Source of the DNA: Brevundimonas bullata | GTDB taxonomy: Bacteria; Pseudomonadota; Alphaproteobacteria; Caulobacterales; Caulobacteraceae | Direction: 5' to 3' | DNA: 64,000 nt | Assembly: GCF_003350205.1 (NCBI RefSeq) | Contig: NZ_QLLC01000006.1 | Span: 1 to 64,000 of the forward strand | Part shown: positions 9,057 through 18,033 of the stretch, piece after piece | Layout of the letters: each line of letters opens with the position of its first letter | Position numbering within the stretch: position 1 is the stretch's first letter | Program-made: the position numbers and the translations under genes | The notes under the pieces: generated by a model | Databases searched by the model: none | The model's input: only the letters and a program-made list of their open reading frames with translations | What the model was told of the DNA's origin: nothing

Positions 9057-9611
9057 TCAGGCGGCGGGCTTGGCCTCGACTTTGTCGGTTTTGGGGGCGG
9101 CGAGAGCGGCGGGCTTTTCCGGGGCGTCCAGCATGGAGGCGCCGGGCGTGTCGCGCTTGGCCTGGGTGCAGCGGCCCTGGAACCAGGCGCCTTGTTCGAT
9201 GGACAGTTGCTCCTGAGTGATGTCGCCTTCGATACGGGCGGTGGTGAACAGCTTGACCTGCTTGGCGACGATGGCGCCCGAGACACGACCGCGCACATCC
9301 AGAACGTCGGCGTGGACCGTACCCTCGACCGAGCCGCCTTCGCCGATGGTGACGCGCACCACGCGGATGTCGCCCTTCAGCGAGCCGTCGACCTGAAGTT
9401 CGCCTGCGCCCGAGATGTTGCCTTCATATTTCACGCCGGACGACAGGGTCGACAGGCTGGACGAACGCGAGGCGGCGGGGCGCGACGGTTCAGACGCGCG
9501 CGGCGCGGTGGCCGAGGCCGAAGGCGCGGCGGTCGGCGCAGGCTCCGGCGCGGGCGGGATGCCCAACCCGCCGGACGGGCCGTTGTCGAAGGGTTTGCTC
9601 TTGTTGAACAT
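9057..9611 (-). CDS. Bactofilin
   Basis: Cytoskeletal protein that self-assembles without nucleotide into filaments or membrane-bound sheets; in Caulobacter bactofilins recruit the wall synthase PbpC to the stalk base. 184 residues: a Pro/Ala/Ser-rich disordered N-terminus (about 1-55) precedes the right-handed beta-helix DUF583 domain, seen as short repeating units such as GELQVDGSLKGDI, GGSVEGTVHADVLDVRG and GRVSGAIVAKQVKL. An acidic/Ala-rich tail follows. It stands alone, convergent with prfB. I cannot decide between the BacA and BacB subtypes. Confidence 0.9.
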   Translation of the reverse strand: MFNKSKPFDNGPSGGLGIPPAPEPAPTAAPSASATAPRASEPSRPAASRSSSLSTLSSGVKYEGNISGAGELQVDGSLKGDIRVVRVTIGEGGSVEGTVHADVLDVRGRVSGAIVAKQVKLFTTARIEGDITQEQLSIEQGAWFQGRCTQAKRDTPGASMLDAPEKPAALAAPKTDKVEAKPAA

Positions 9612-9738
9612 GGTGCTCTCCGCATCTCGCCAGCAAGGCCGGCCTAATCCTACTGTTAGCCCCTTGGGCGGCAGTTAGGGTCAGGTTGGCGACCGAGGCA
9701 AGCTTGGCCTCAGAGCATTGCGTGGATCAAAGCGCCCG

Positions 9739-10206
9739 TCAGAGAGATTGAGCCGCTTCGAGCACCTGTTCGGCGTGTCCCTTGACCTTGACGTTGCGCC
9801 AGACGCGGCGGACCAGGCCCGCGCCGTCGATCAGGAAGGTGGCGCGTTCGACGCCCATATATTCACGGCCATAGAGCTTCTTCATCACCCAGGTTCCGTA
9901 GGGCTCGCAGACCACGCCGTCCTCGTCCGAGCCGAGAATGACCTTGAGGTCGTGCTTGGCCTTGAAGCGGTCCAGCTTCTTCACCGCATCGCGCGAGACG
10001 CCGATGACGACGGTGTTGGCGGCGGCGAACTGGTCGGCCAGGGCCGAGAAGTCCAGACCCTCGGTCGTGCAGCCGGGTGTGTCGGCCTTGGGGTAGAAGT
10101 AGAGGACCACCGACTTGCCCTCCAGGCCGGCCAGGGTGACGCGGCCGTCGCCGTCGGTGGCGAGATCGAACGCGGGGGCGGCTTGGCCTTCGGTGATGTC
10201 GGTCAT
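9739..10206 (-). CDS. bcp: Thioredoxin-dependent peroxiredoxin, BCP/PrxQ family
   Basis: Reduces hydrogen peroxide and organic hydroperoxides with thioredoxin as the likely donor. 155 residues from ATG 10206, where GGAG lies seven bases upstream; the frame extends further but only through a repeat element. The peroxidatic cysteine is in YPKADTPGCTTEG (C46). The second cysteine usual five residues later in PrxQ proteins is missing (CTTEGLDF), leaving only C100 in DGVVCEPYG, so the enzyme is probably of the 1-Cys kind or forms an atypical disulfide. It lies downstream of tyrS on the same strand, separated by a palindromic repeat. Confidence 0.9.
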   Translation of the reverse strand: MTDITEGQAAPAFDLATDGDGRVTLAGLEGKSVVLYFYPKADTPGCTTEGLDFSALADQFAAANTVVIGVSRDAVKKLDRFKAKHDLKVILGSDEDGVVCEPYGTWVMKKLYGREYMGVERATFLIDGAGLVRRVWRNVKVKGHAEQVLEAAQSL

Positions 10207-10219
10207 TTTTGATCTCCGC

Positions 10220-10339
10220 TCATCCCGGCGGACGCCGGGACCCGGTGAGAGCCCCGACGACGCCGGTTGAGTAATTTGCAGCGAAACCAAGGGCTGCGTT
10301 TGAAGCCAAAGCACTGGGTCCCGGCGTCCGCCGGGATGA
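10220..10339. repeat. Palindromic intergenic repeat, family A copy 1
   Basis: The 24-base arms at 10220-10243 and 10316-10339 are perfect reverse complements, with GGCGGACGCCGGGA in the left arm. The same arm sequence, spacing class and part of the interior (AGAGCC, AGCCAAAG) occur at 19058-19165, so this is a dispersed element. It sits between bcp and tyrS. Confidence 0.85.
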
Positions 10340-10344
10340 ACGGG

Positions 10345-11601
10345 TTAAACGGGGCGCACCAGGACGATTTTCTTCTTGCCGGCGGCCAGCTTGAACACGC
10401 CTTCGGCGTTGACGTCGGCGTCTTCGATCAGGCGCGCGCCGTCGGCGATGGCTTCGTCGTTGAGGCGCAGACCGCCGCCCTGGGCCAGGCGACGGGCCTC
10501 GCCGTTGGAGGTGCTGAGCCCGGCCTTGGTGACGACGGCGGCGATCATGGCGCCGATCACCTCATCACGCGGCAGCTCGACGGTGGGCAGGTCGGCCGAA
10601 AGCTGGCCCTTTTCGAAGGCGGCCTCGGCGGCGGCGCGGGCGGCGTGGGCGGCCTCCGAGCCGTGCAGCATGGAGGTGGCGGCGTCGGCCAGGGCCTTCT
10701 TGGCCTCGTTGATGCCGGCGCCTTCCAGCGTCTCATAACGCTCGATCTGGTCGAGCGGCATATCGGTGAACAGGCGCATGAAGCGGCCGACATCGCCGTC
10801 TTCGGTGTTGCGCCAGTATTGCCAGTAGTCAAACGGCGAAAGGGCGTCGGCATTCAGCCAGACTGCGCCGCCCACGGTCTTGCCCATCTTCTGGCCAGAG
10901 GCCGTCGAGAGCAGGGGCGTGGTCAGGCCGAAGGCCGATTTTTGATCGACTTTTCGGGTCAACTCGACGCCGTTGATGATGTTGCCCCACTGGTCCGAGC
11001 CGCCCATCTGCAGGGTGCAGCCGTAGCGACGGTTCAGCTCCAGGAAGTCGGTCGCCTGCATCAGCATGTAGTTGAACTCGAGGAAGGTCAGCGGCTGTTC
11101 ACGCTCAAGGCGCAGCTTGACCGAGTCGAAGCTCAGCATCCGATTAACGGTGAAATGGGTGCCGTAGTCGCGCAGGAATTCCAAATAGCCCAGTTTTGAC
11201 AGCCATTCGTCGTTGTCGACCATCACCGCATCCGTCGGGCCGTCCCCGAAGGTCAGAAACTTCTCGAACACGCCTTTGATGCCAGCGATGTTTTCGGTGA
11301 TCTTTTCTTCGGTCAGCAGAGGGCGCTGGGTGTCCTTGAACGACGGATCGCCGACCTTGGTCGTGCCGCCGCCCATCAGGACGATCGGCTTGTGGCCCGC
11401 CTGTTGGAGGCGGCGCAGCAACATGATCTGGATCAGGTGGCCGACGTGCAGGCTCGGCGCCGTAGCGTCAAAGCCGATGTAGCCAGTGACCACGCTGGAG
11501 CTGGCCGCCTCGTCCAGTTCGACGGGGTGGGTGATCTGGTGGATATAGCCGCGCGCCTGCATCAGGCGCAGGAAGTCGGATTTGAAGGCTTGGTCGGTCA
11601 T
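10345..11601 (-). CDS. tyrS: Tyrosyl-tRNA synthetase
   Basis: Class I aminoacyl-tRNA synthetase that charges tRNA-Tyr. 418 residues, as expected for the TyrS family. The HIGH-like motif LHVGHL is at 51-56 and the KMSKS-like loop is SGQKMGKT, at about 240. The C-terminal S4 RNA-binding domain begins at about 350 ([16 protein letters not shown]). Transcribed divergently from anmK. Confidence 0.96.
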   Translation of the reverse strand: MTDQAFKSDFLRLMQARGYIHQITHPVELDEAASSSVVTGYIGFDATAPSLHVGHLIQIMLLRRLQQAGHKPIVLMGGGTTKVGDPSFKDTQRPLLTEEKITENIAGIKGVFEKFLTFGDGPTDAVMVDNDEWLSKLGYLEFLRDYGTHFTVNRMLSFDSVKLRLEREQPLTFLEFNYMLMQATDFLELNRRYGCTLQMGGSDQWGNIINGVELTRKVDQKSAFGLTTPLLSTASGQKMGKTVGGAVWLNADALSPFDYWQYWRNTEDGDVGRFMRLFTDMPLDQIERYETLEGAGINEAKKALADAATSMLHGSEAAHAARAAAEAAFEKGQLSADLPTVELPRDEVIGAMIAAVVTKAGLSTSNGEARRLAQGGGLRLNDEAIADGARLIEDADVNAEGVFKLAAGKKKIVLVRPV

Positions 11602-11785
11602 GGACGGCTCCGTAGCAGGGATGCCGGCGGCCGTCTTCCTTACCGAGGAAGTCGCACCGCCAGCGAAGGCGGCACGAGATCGCGGCCGCTCGCTAGCTCA
11701 GCGAACGGTAATACAGGCCGGAAATGGCGCGGGCGGCGATCATGGGCGCTAGCTACGGCGTGCGTGACGTGGCAGTCAACCCGCC

Positions 11786-12928
11786 ATGACGACCTCCTCC
11801 TCGACAAAGACCCTTCGCGTGCTCGGTTTCATGACCGGCACCTCGCTCGACGCCGTGGACATGGCGGTGATCGAAACCGACGGCGAAAACATCATCAGCT
11901 TCGGCCCCGCGGGCGAGATGAAGCTGGACGCCGAGACGCGCGCCATCGTCGAGGACGCCATCGAGGACGCCCTGGACTGGGAGCGTGACGAGGAAGAACC
12001 CGACAGCTTCGAGGACGCCCGCATGGCGGTGGCCGACGCCCACCTGGCGGCGGCGCTCAGTTTCATGGCGGTAAACGGCGTCAAGGCCAGCACCCTGGAT
12101 CTGATCGGGGTGCATGGCCAGACGGTTCTGCACGAGGCGCCGACGCCGGACCTGCCGGGCCGCACGGTGCAGTTGATCGACGCCCTGAGCGTGGCCGAGG
12201 GGCTGGGCGTGCGCACGGCGTATGATTTCCGCAGCGCCGACGTCGCGGCGGGCGGGCAGGGGGCTCCGCTGGCCCCAGTCTATCACGCGGCCCTGGTGCG
12301 GAAATCAGGTCTGTGCGGGCCGGTCGCGGTGCTGAACCTGGGCGGGGTGGGGAACATCACCCTGGTCCGCGCCGATGGGGGGCTGGAGGCCTTCGACACC
12401 GGGCCGGCCAACGGCATGGTGGACCTGCTGGTGCAGTCGCGCGGCAAGAAGCGCATGGACGAAGGCGGCAGGCTGGCGGCGGCGGGGACCGTCGATCAGT
12501 CCGCGCTGGCGGCCTATCTGGCGCATCCGTATTTCGCCTCGACGGGGCCGAAGTCTCTGGATCGGTTTGACTTCTCGCTGGACCCGGTTGCGAGCCTGTC
12601 GCTGGAAGACGCGGCGGCGACGCTGACGGCCTTTGCGGCCGAGGCGGCAGCGCTGGGCGTGGGGCGCTGTTCCGAGAAGCCGACCAAGGTCGTGGCCTGC
12701 GGCGGCGGACGGCATAATCCAGTCCTGCTGGCGGCGATCCGCGAGCGTGCGGGCGTGCCGGTGACGACCGCCGAGGACGAGGGCTGGCGCGGGGATTCCA
12801 TCGAGGCCGAGGCCTTCGCCTTCCTGGCCGCGCGCTGCCTGCTGGGCCTGCCGATCAGCTTCCCCGGCACGACGGGCGTGGCCGAGCCCCTGACCGGCGG
12901 CCGCATCGTGGAGCCCGGCGAGCCGTGA
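11786..12928 (+). CDS. anmK: Anhydro-N-acetylmuramic acid kinase
   Basis: Phosphorylates 1,6-anhydro-MurNAc with ring opening to MurNAc-6-phosphate in wall recycling. 380 residues. Diagnostic segments are the phosphate-binding GFMTGTSLDAVDMA near the N-terminus, LIGVHGQTVLHEAP and NLGGVGNITL, plus VVACGGGRHNPVL near the C-terminus, all typical of the AnmK branch of the sugar kinase/actin fold. The stop overlaps the next gene by four bases. The divergent arrangement with tyrS is known from other proteobacteria. Confidence 0.94.
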   Translation: MTTSSSTKTLRVLGFMTGTSLDAVDMAVIETDGENIISFGPAGEMKLDAETRAIVEDAIEDALDWERDEEEPDSFEDARMAVADAHLAAALSFMAVNGVKASTLDLIGVHGQTVLHEAPTPDLPGRTVQLIDALSVAEGLGVRTAYDFRSADVAAGGQGAPLAPVYHAALVRKSGLCGPVAVLNLGGVGNITLVRADGGLEAFDTGPANGMVDLLVQSRGKKRMDEGGRLAAAGTVDQSALAAYLAHPYFASTGPKSLDRFDFSLDPVASLSLEDAAATLTAFAAEAAALGVGRCSEKPTKVVACGGGRHNPVLLAAIRERAGVPVTTAEDEGWRGDSIEAEAFAFLAARCLLGLPISFPGTTGVAEPLTGGRIVEPGEP

Positions 12929-13875
12929 GCCTGATGCAGTCCCAACGCTTTTGGGGCGTCGCCAGCGGTCTGGCGGCGGGCGCTCTGTGGGGGCTGGTCT
13001 TCCTGGCGCCCAAGGTCGCGCCGGAGGCTTCGCCGATGATGCTGACGGCGGGGCGCTATCTCGCCTATGGCCTGATCGCCGCCCTGCTGATCGCGCCGCG
13101 CTGGCGGCGGGTCACGGCGGCGCTGGATTTCAAGGCGTGGCGGGCGCTGGCCTGGCTGAGCCTGGCCGGGAACATCGTCTATTTCGTCTTCCTGGTGGTC
13201 AGCGTCCATTTCGCGGGGGTCGGGGCCTCGGCCCTGATCGTCGGCATGGTGCCGGTCGTGGTCGCTCTGTGGGGGCTGAAGGACAAGGATTCGCCGCCGT
13301 TGAAACGCGTGGCGCCGCCGATCGCGGTCGCGGCCCTGGCGGTCGGCCTGATCGGCTGGGAGTCCATGAGCCAGGGCGGCGGGGCGGGCCACGACGGGGC
13401 TCAGATCCTGATGGGTCTGGTCTGTGCGCTGGCGGCCCTGTTGTCCTGGTCGGCCTTCGCCATCGGCAACAGCCGCTGGATGGGGCGGCTGCCCGAGGTT
13501 TCTCCTCACGACTGGTCGCTGCTGACCGGGGTGGTGACGGGTGGTTTCGCCCTGGTGCTGGCGGTTCCAGCATTGCTGACCATGGGCGTCTGGTCAGGCG
13601 AGGCCTGGGGGCGGTTTCTCGGCGTCAGCGTGGGCGTGGCGATCTTCGCCTCCATCATCGGCAATGCCTTCTGGAACCAGGCCAGCCGTCTGCTGCCCCT
13701 GACCATGCTGGGCCAGATGATCGTGTCCGAGACCCTGTTCGCCTTCCTCTACGGCTTCCTGTGGGAAGGGCGCGGACCGACCGTGATCGAGATCGCCGCC
13801 ATGATCCTGATGGTGGTCAGCGTCGTCTGGTGCGTTCGCGCGCATCGCCTGGGGGCGATCCTGAGTGAGCACTAG
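12925..13875 (+). CDS. DMT-superfamily (EamA) transporter
   Basis: Inner-membrane carrier of 316 residues with about ten hydrophobic helices arranged as two EamA repeats; the first begins with GLAAGALWGLVFLAPKVAP and the second near ALLSWSAFAIGN. Members export small metabolites such as amino acids or take part in drug efflux; the substrate here cannot be told. GTG 12925 overlaps the anmK stop by four bases; ATG 12934 is an alternative start. Coupling to anmK hints at, but does not prove, a role in wall-sugar recycling. Confidence 0.85.
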   Translation: MSLMQSQRFWGVASGLAAGALWGLVFLAPKVAPEASPMMLTAGRYLAYGLIAALLIAPRWRRVTAALDFKAWRALAWLSLAGNIVYFVFLVVSVHFAGVGASALIVGMVPVVVALWGLKDKDSPPLKRVAPPIAVAALAVGLIGWESMSQGGGAGHDGAQILMGLVCALAALLSWSAFAIGNSRWMGRLPEVSPHDWSLLTGVVTGGFALVLAVPALLTMGVWSGEAWGRFLGVSVGVAIFASIIGNAFWNQASRLLPLTMLGQMIVSETLFAFLYGFLWEGRGPTVIEIAAMILMVVSVVWCVRAHRLGAILSEH

Positions 13876-14001
13876 GATGGAACAGATATTTATCGTCTAA
13901 GATATATTATGCGAAATTGAAGCGTAACAGAGTTCCTCCAGCTGGAACCAAAGCGATCACGGCCCCGTTGGTCGCACGGCTGAGCTGCAAGGGGTTGTGC
14001 G

Positions 14002-15561
14002 ATGAACGTCGACGTCATCGAGGATTTCGGTGCGCTCAGGAGCGTGCGCGACGACTGGGACGCCGCCTATGCGGCCGACCCCGAGGCGAGTTTTTTCATG
14101 TCATGGAGCTGGATCGCGGACTGGCTGGCGGTGCGCCAGACAGTCTGGCTGGTGCTGGCGGCCAAGCCGACCCAGGCGGATGATCGCTATGTCGCCTTCC
14201 TGCCCCTGCGGCTACGAGTGCATTTTGACAAGGCGCGAGGCTTCTTCAACGTGGTCTATCTGGCCGGCAGCGGATTTTCCGACCACGCGGGCGTTCTGAC
14301 CCATCCCGATTTCGAGGCAGAAGCGGTTTCAGCCTTCACTGATTTTCTGCGAAAAAAGCTCAGCTGGACCAAGCTGATCATGAGCAACTTGTGGATGTCC
14401 GACAGGCGCCGCCGGCTCTTTTTGGCGGCTTTTGACCCGCTTCGTTTCGTCCACAAGGATATCGAGTATCTCGACAAGATCACGAATACGGACGTCAGCG
14501 TTTGCCCGTTTGTCGCCTTGCCGTCTGATTGGGACGCCTATCTGACGAAACTGAGCGCCAACAACAGGCAAAAGATTCGCCGCTGGCTGCGCAAGGTCGA
14601 GGCGGGCGAAGAGTACGACATCACCGCGTCCAACGACGAAACCTTTGCCCGCGACATCGACATTCTGCTTGGCTTTTGGAAGACCAAATGGGCGCATCGC
14701 AAGGGCGCTAGAACCGATGACATCGCCCAGTATAATCGCGCCATGCTGATGCGTTGCGCACAGAACGGGACCCTGTTCCTGCCAGTGTTTCGGCACAGGG
14801 GGCGTCCGGTGGCGGCCTTGGCGATCCTGGTCGACGCCGCCAAGAAAACGATGCTCTTCTTCATCGCCGGTCGGGACGAGACCTATGACGAGGCGCCTGC
14901 GGGCTACCTATTGCATGCCTACAGCATCCGCCACGCCATCGCCCAGGGGTACGCCACCTATGATTTCCTGCGAGGCGACGAGCCCTATAAGTACCTGTTC
15001 GGCCCGCAGGAACGGCGATTGAAGGCCTGTTCCGTGACGACCAGAAACGGTCGCAACCTGGGCGGCGTGCCGGACCCGCGCGGTCTGGAGGCCATGCGCG
15101 ACAAAGCGTTCGAATTCGACAAGAAGGACGAGATCGCCGTCGCCGAGCGAGCTTATCGCCAAATCCTGGCCCTGCAGCCGGACGATGCGTTGACGCTTTA
15201 CCGCCTGGGCCGCTTGTTGGCGAGGCAGGGCGATCACACCGAGGCCGCGCGGCTGTTCTCCCGCTCGGTGGCGGTCGAGCCGGCGGGTGAACACGCCTGG
15301 CTGAAGCTGGCGCATTCGCTGCACGCCTTGGGGGATGAGGTTGCGGCGCGCAATGCTTGTCGCGAAGTCCTCCGCTTGCAGCCGAAGAATGAAGAGGCCG
15401 AGCGGCTGATCCTGCAACTCGCCCTTTCTGCTCCAAGGGCGCTCACCATCGCCAAGCCATTGTCGGCTCAAGGCGAGCAGATACCCGTCTGGATGCGCCC
15501 TGCCCCGCCCGTATGGGGCGTTCCTCAATCAGAAATCGTCCGTGCGACCGCAAGGTCTTGA
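14002..15561 (+). CDS. CelD/BcsL-type GNAT acyltransferase fused to TPR repeats
   Basis: 519-residue cytoplasmic protein. Residues about 10-350 match the CelD/BcsL-like acyltransferase fold (Acetyltransf_6), with KLSANNRQKIRRWLRKVE and VFRHRGRPVAALAILVD as recognisable stretches and LRGDEPYKYLFGPQERRL closing the domain. From about 365 the chain becomes TPR repeats (EIAVAERAYRQILALQPDD, LYRLGRLLARQGDHTEAARL, WLKLAHSLHALGDEVAARN). Such acyltransferases usually act in polysaccharide or cellulose modification; TPRs suggest a protein partner. It stands alone with an AT-rich leader (13880-13915). The target is unknown. Confidence 0.75.
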   Translation: MNVDVIEDFGALRSVRDDWDAAYAADPEASFFMSWSWIADWLAVRQTVWLVLAAKPTQADDRYVAFLPLRLRVHFDKARGFFNVVYLAGSGFSDHAGVLTHPDFEAEAVSAFTDFLRKKLSWTKLIMSNLWMSDRRRRLFLAAFDPLRFVHKDIEYLDKITNTDVSVCPFVALPSDWDAYLTKLSANNRQKIRRWLRKVEAGEEYDITASNDETFARDIDILLGFWKTKWAHRKGARTDDIAQYNRAMLMRCAQNGTLFLPVFRHRGRPVAALAILVDAAKKTMLFFIAGRDETYDEAPAGYLLHAYSIRHAIAQGYATYDFLRGDEPYKYLFGPQERRLKACSVTTRNGRNLGGVPDPRGLEAMRDKAFEFDKKDEIAVAERAYRQILALQPDDALTLYRLGRLLARQGDHTEAARLFSRSVAVEPAGEHAWLKLAHSLHALGDEVAARNACREVLRLQPKNEEAERLILQLALSAPRALTIAKPLSAQGEQIPVWMRPAPPVWGVPQSEIVRATARS

Positions 15562-15738
15562 AGGTCGCGGCTGACCAACAATGCCGTGTCCGTGACCGTC
15601 GAACGTTCAAATGACGGTATTGTCGCTCAATTTGAGCAAAGCCGACGGCAACGAACGAATACTGCGCCTGTAAACCGGACGGTAACTTAGGTTGTTAGGG
15701 AGTGTGGCCCTAAAGGGCGACTGCTTAAACAAAGGCAA

Positions 15739-15812
15739 TGGCTGGGGAACTAGGACTCGAACCTAGAATGACGGTACCAAAAACCGTAGTGTTACCATTA
15801 CACCATTCCCCA
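15739..15812 (-). tRNA. tRNA-Gln (anticodon TTG)
   Basis: 74 bases with encoded CCA. The acceptor stem TGGGGAA/TTCCCCA, a short D arm (GTGT/ACAC), the anticodon stem ACGGT/ACCGT around loop TTTTGGT (anticodon TTG) and the T arm CTAGG-TTCGAGT-CCTAG all pair. Confidence 0.96.
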
Positions 15813-15856
15813 GCAGGATCAGTGCGCCGCCGCAGTTCGTTGCGGCGAGGAGCGGT

Positions 15857-15885
15857 GAGATACGCCAAGCTTTTCGGGGATGCAA
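15857..15885 (-). promoter_or_regulatory. Probable promoter of tRNA-Gln
   Basis: On the minus strand TTGCAT (15885-15880), a 17-base spacer and TATCTC (15862-15857), about 45 bases before the tRNA. The tRNA-Pro gene has a very similar -35 element. Confidence 0.45.
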
Positions 15886-15945
15886 CACTGAAAACAAAAG
15901 AATTTTCATTGAGCGGCGACTTTTTAAAAACCACAAATTCCCCGC

Positions 15946-15974
15946 TTGCGAGGTCCGAAACACGTGGCTATAAG
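15946..15974 (+). promoter_or_regulatory. Probable promoter of tRNA-Pro
   Basis: TTGCGA (15946-15951), a 17-base spacer and TATAAG (15969-15974), 50 bases upstream of the mature tRNA end. Confidence 0.5.
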
Positions 15975-16023
15975 CCCCCTCCTCGGCGCAACAACGGCCT
16001 CTGGCCTGCGTCGGGTAAAATGT

Positions 16024-16100
16024 CGGAGTGTGGCTCAGTCTGGTAGAGCACTGCGTTCGGGACGCAGGGGTCGGAGGTTCGAATCCTCTCACTCCGACCA
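16024..16100 (+). tRNA. tRNA-Pro (anticodon CGG)
   Basis: 77 bases with encoded CCA. The acceptor stem CGGAGTG/CACTCCG, anticodon stem CTGCG/CGCAG around TTCGGGA (anticodon CGG) and T arm with GGTTCGAATCC are all complete. A T-run follows at once. Confidence 0.96.
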
Positions 16101-16176
16101 TTTTTCCTCACATCATCAGATGATTTCCCCCTCGCGGGGCCGTGCATTTGTTCGCGCGCGAGCTAAGCTCGGCGGC

Positions 16177-16725
16177 ATGAATACGCTGATTGAACCCGCT
16201 GACGTCGTCGCTTTCTGGATCGAAGCCGGACCCGAAAAGTGGTTCGCCAAAGACGCCGCCTTTGATGCGGCCTTCACTGCGCGATGCCGCGACACGCATT
16301 TCGCCGCCGCCCGTCGAGAACTTGACGCCTGGGCCGAGACGCCTGAAGGCGCGCTGGCCCTCATCCTCGTGCTGGACCAACTGCCGCGCAACGCCTTCCG
16401 CGACACTGCGCATATGTTCGCCACTGATCCGTTGGCCCTGATGTTCGCCAAGGCGGCTATTGCGGCGGGCCATGACCGAGGGGTGGCGGGCGAGCTGCGC
16501 CCCTTCATCCTGATGCCGCTGATGCACTCCGAATCCCTGGCGGATCAGGATGAGCTTCTGACCCTGCTGGACGAGGCCGAGGCGCCCGAGACCTTCAAGT
16601 TCGCCGTCATCCATCGCGACATCATCGCCCGCTTCGGACGCTACCCGCATCGCAACGCCTGCCTGGGTCGCGAAACAACGGCGGAGGAAGCGATCTTTTT
16701 GAAATCCGGTGGGTTTGCTGGCTAA
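16177..16725 (+). CDS. DUF924-family protein
   Basis: 182-residue soluble protein with the conserved features of the DUF924 family: VVAFWIEAGPEKWFAKDAAF near the N-terminus, LILVLDQLPRNAFRDTA, LRPFILMPLMHSE and a closing RFGRYPHRNACLGRETT. The fold is all-helical and TPR-like; biochemical function is unknown. I took ATG 16177, since the longer open frame upstream runs through tRNA-Pro. Confidence 0.9.
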   Translation: MNTLIEPADVVAFWIEAGPEKWFAKDAAFDAAFTARCRDTHFAAARRELDAWAETPEGALALILVLDQLPRNAFRDTAHMFATDPLALMFAKAAIAAGHDRGVAGELRPFILMPLMHSESLADQDELLTLLDEAEAPETFKFAVIHRDIIARFGRYPHRNACLGRETTAEEAIFLKSGGFAG

Positions 16726-16804
16726 ACCGGCAAGACCACGGTTGAAGTTTCCGTATGGCAAAGCTAGAGAAATGAGGCTTTTTCAACAACCATAAGCCAG
16801 AATC

Positions 16805-17959
16805 ATGCCTCATTTTGCACGCGGCCTGACCGCTGTCGCCGCCTTGACCGTCATGCTGACGACGCCGGCCGAAGCGCAGATCTTCGGTCGCCGCAGCAAT
16901 AGCGCGGACGCTTCGGTGATCAACGAGACGCCGCGTTGCACGCAAAACCTGGGCACGGTGACGATCGCCGACACTCAGAGCGCTCTGTTCAGTCAATTGG
17001 GCGTGGGCGCGCCGTCCGAGCTGCTGCGTTATCTGGTCCGCGAATCCGGCTGCTTCACCTTGATCGAACGCGGTCCGGGCATGGACGTGGTTGAGCGCGA
17101 GCGCGGTCTGGGCGCCGCCGGGCGTATCCGCACCGCGGATTTCGTCCTAGTCGCCGAACTGGCCAATCCGATCGAGGCGGACAGCGGCGACAGCGGTCGC
17201 GGGCTGCTCGGCTCCCTGGCTTCCAGCGGCGGGCGCTTGCTGCTGCAAGCCGGCGTCGCGGCGGTCACTCAGGGCCAAGGGGCCGATATGGGAGCCGGCA
17301 TGGCCCAGATGCTCTCCGCAGGCGCCAACGTCGCCGGCAATCAGCTGGATCAGGCGCTGAGCAATCGCACGGTCGACGCCATCAAGGACCTGAAGAAGGA
17401 CCTCGCCAAGGGCAAGGAAGACGCCCAGGTCGTCTTTTCCCTGTCCAGCGTGCCCCTGGCCGAGACGGTCGGCTACACTCGCGCTGTCGCCAACAAGGAC
17501 GACTGGCGCCGCCTGCGCATCCGCGACAATCATTTCGGCGGCCGTGTCGGCGCCGGCTATGAGACCGAGGATGAGGGCAAGACCCTGGCCCTGGCCTTCG
17601 TGCGCGGCTACGCCGACCTCGTGACCAGCCTGGGCGGCACGGGCTCGACCGTCCCGGAAGTCACCCTCGCCAACCGCGAGGCGCTCCGCGCCGAGGCGGC
17701 TGCGCAAGAAGCCAAGACCGCCCGCCCGACCCGTGGAGGTCAGGAACAGCGCAGCGCCGTGCGTCCCGCCGTCACGCGCTACGCACTGGCCAGGGCGTCG
17801 GTCCTGCGCAGCGCGCCAGACGGCGATGTCGTTCGCACCATGGCCGCTGAGGACACCGTCTTCCCGACGGGCGCCCAGGACGGCGACTGGGTCGAGGTTC
17901 TGGACGCCGACGACAACGTCGGCTGGCTCCAGCGCGATCGCCTGGCGACCGAAGACTGA
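16805..17959 (+). CDS. Secreted CsgG-like protein with C-terminal SH3 domain (paralogue 1)
   Basis: 384 residues with a type I signal peptide (about 1-24, ending PAEAQ) and no lipobox. The middle resembles the CsgG/HfaB fold: CTQNLGTVTIAD, a short repeat of strands with SGCFTLIERGPGMDVVERER and ADFVLVAELANP. A Gly/Ser/Ala-rich insert (about 125-190) and a helical stretch follow. The last 60 or so residues look like a bacterial SH3 domain (LRSAPDGDVVRTMAA, GDWVEVLDADDNVGWLQ). It is followed 74 bases later by a paralogue with the same design. CsgG proteins form outer-membrane export pores, but these lack the lipid anchor, so an envelope role is inference. Confidence 0.65.
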   Translation: MPHFARGLTAVAALTVMLTTPAEAQIFGRRSNSADASVINETPRCTQNLGTVTIADTQSALFSQLGVGAPSELLRYLVRESGCFTLIERGPGMDVVERERGLGAAGRIRTADFVLVAELANPIEADSGDSGRGLLGSLASSGGRLLLQAGVAAVTQGQGADMGAGMAQMLSAGANVAGNQLDQALSNRTVDAIKDLKKDLAKGKEDAQVVFSLSSVPLAETVGYTRAVANKDDWRRLRIRDNHFGGRVGAGYETEDEGKTLALAFVRGYADLVTSLGGTGSTVPEVTLANREALRAEAAAQEAKTARPTRGGQEQRSAVRPAVTRYALARASVLRSAPDGDVVRTMAAEDTVFPTGAQDGDWVEVLDADDNVGWLQRDRLATED

Positions 17960-18033
17960 ACACCAAGCACTGAACACCGTCCTGCCCTCTCGCATCAGAG
18001 CGGCAGCGCTTGAATATCCCAGGAGTTTTCCCC

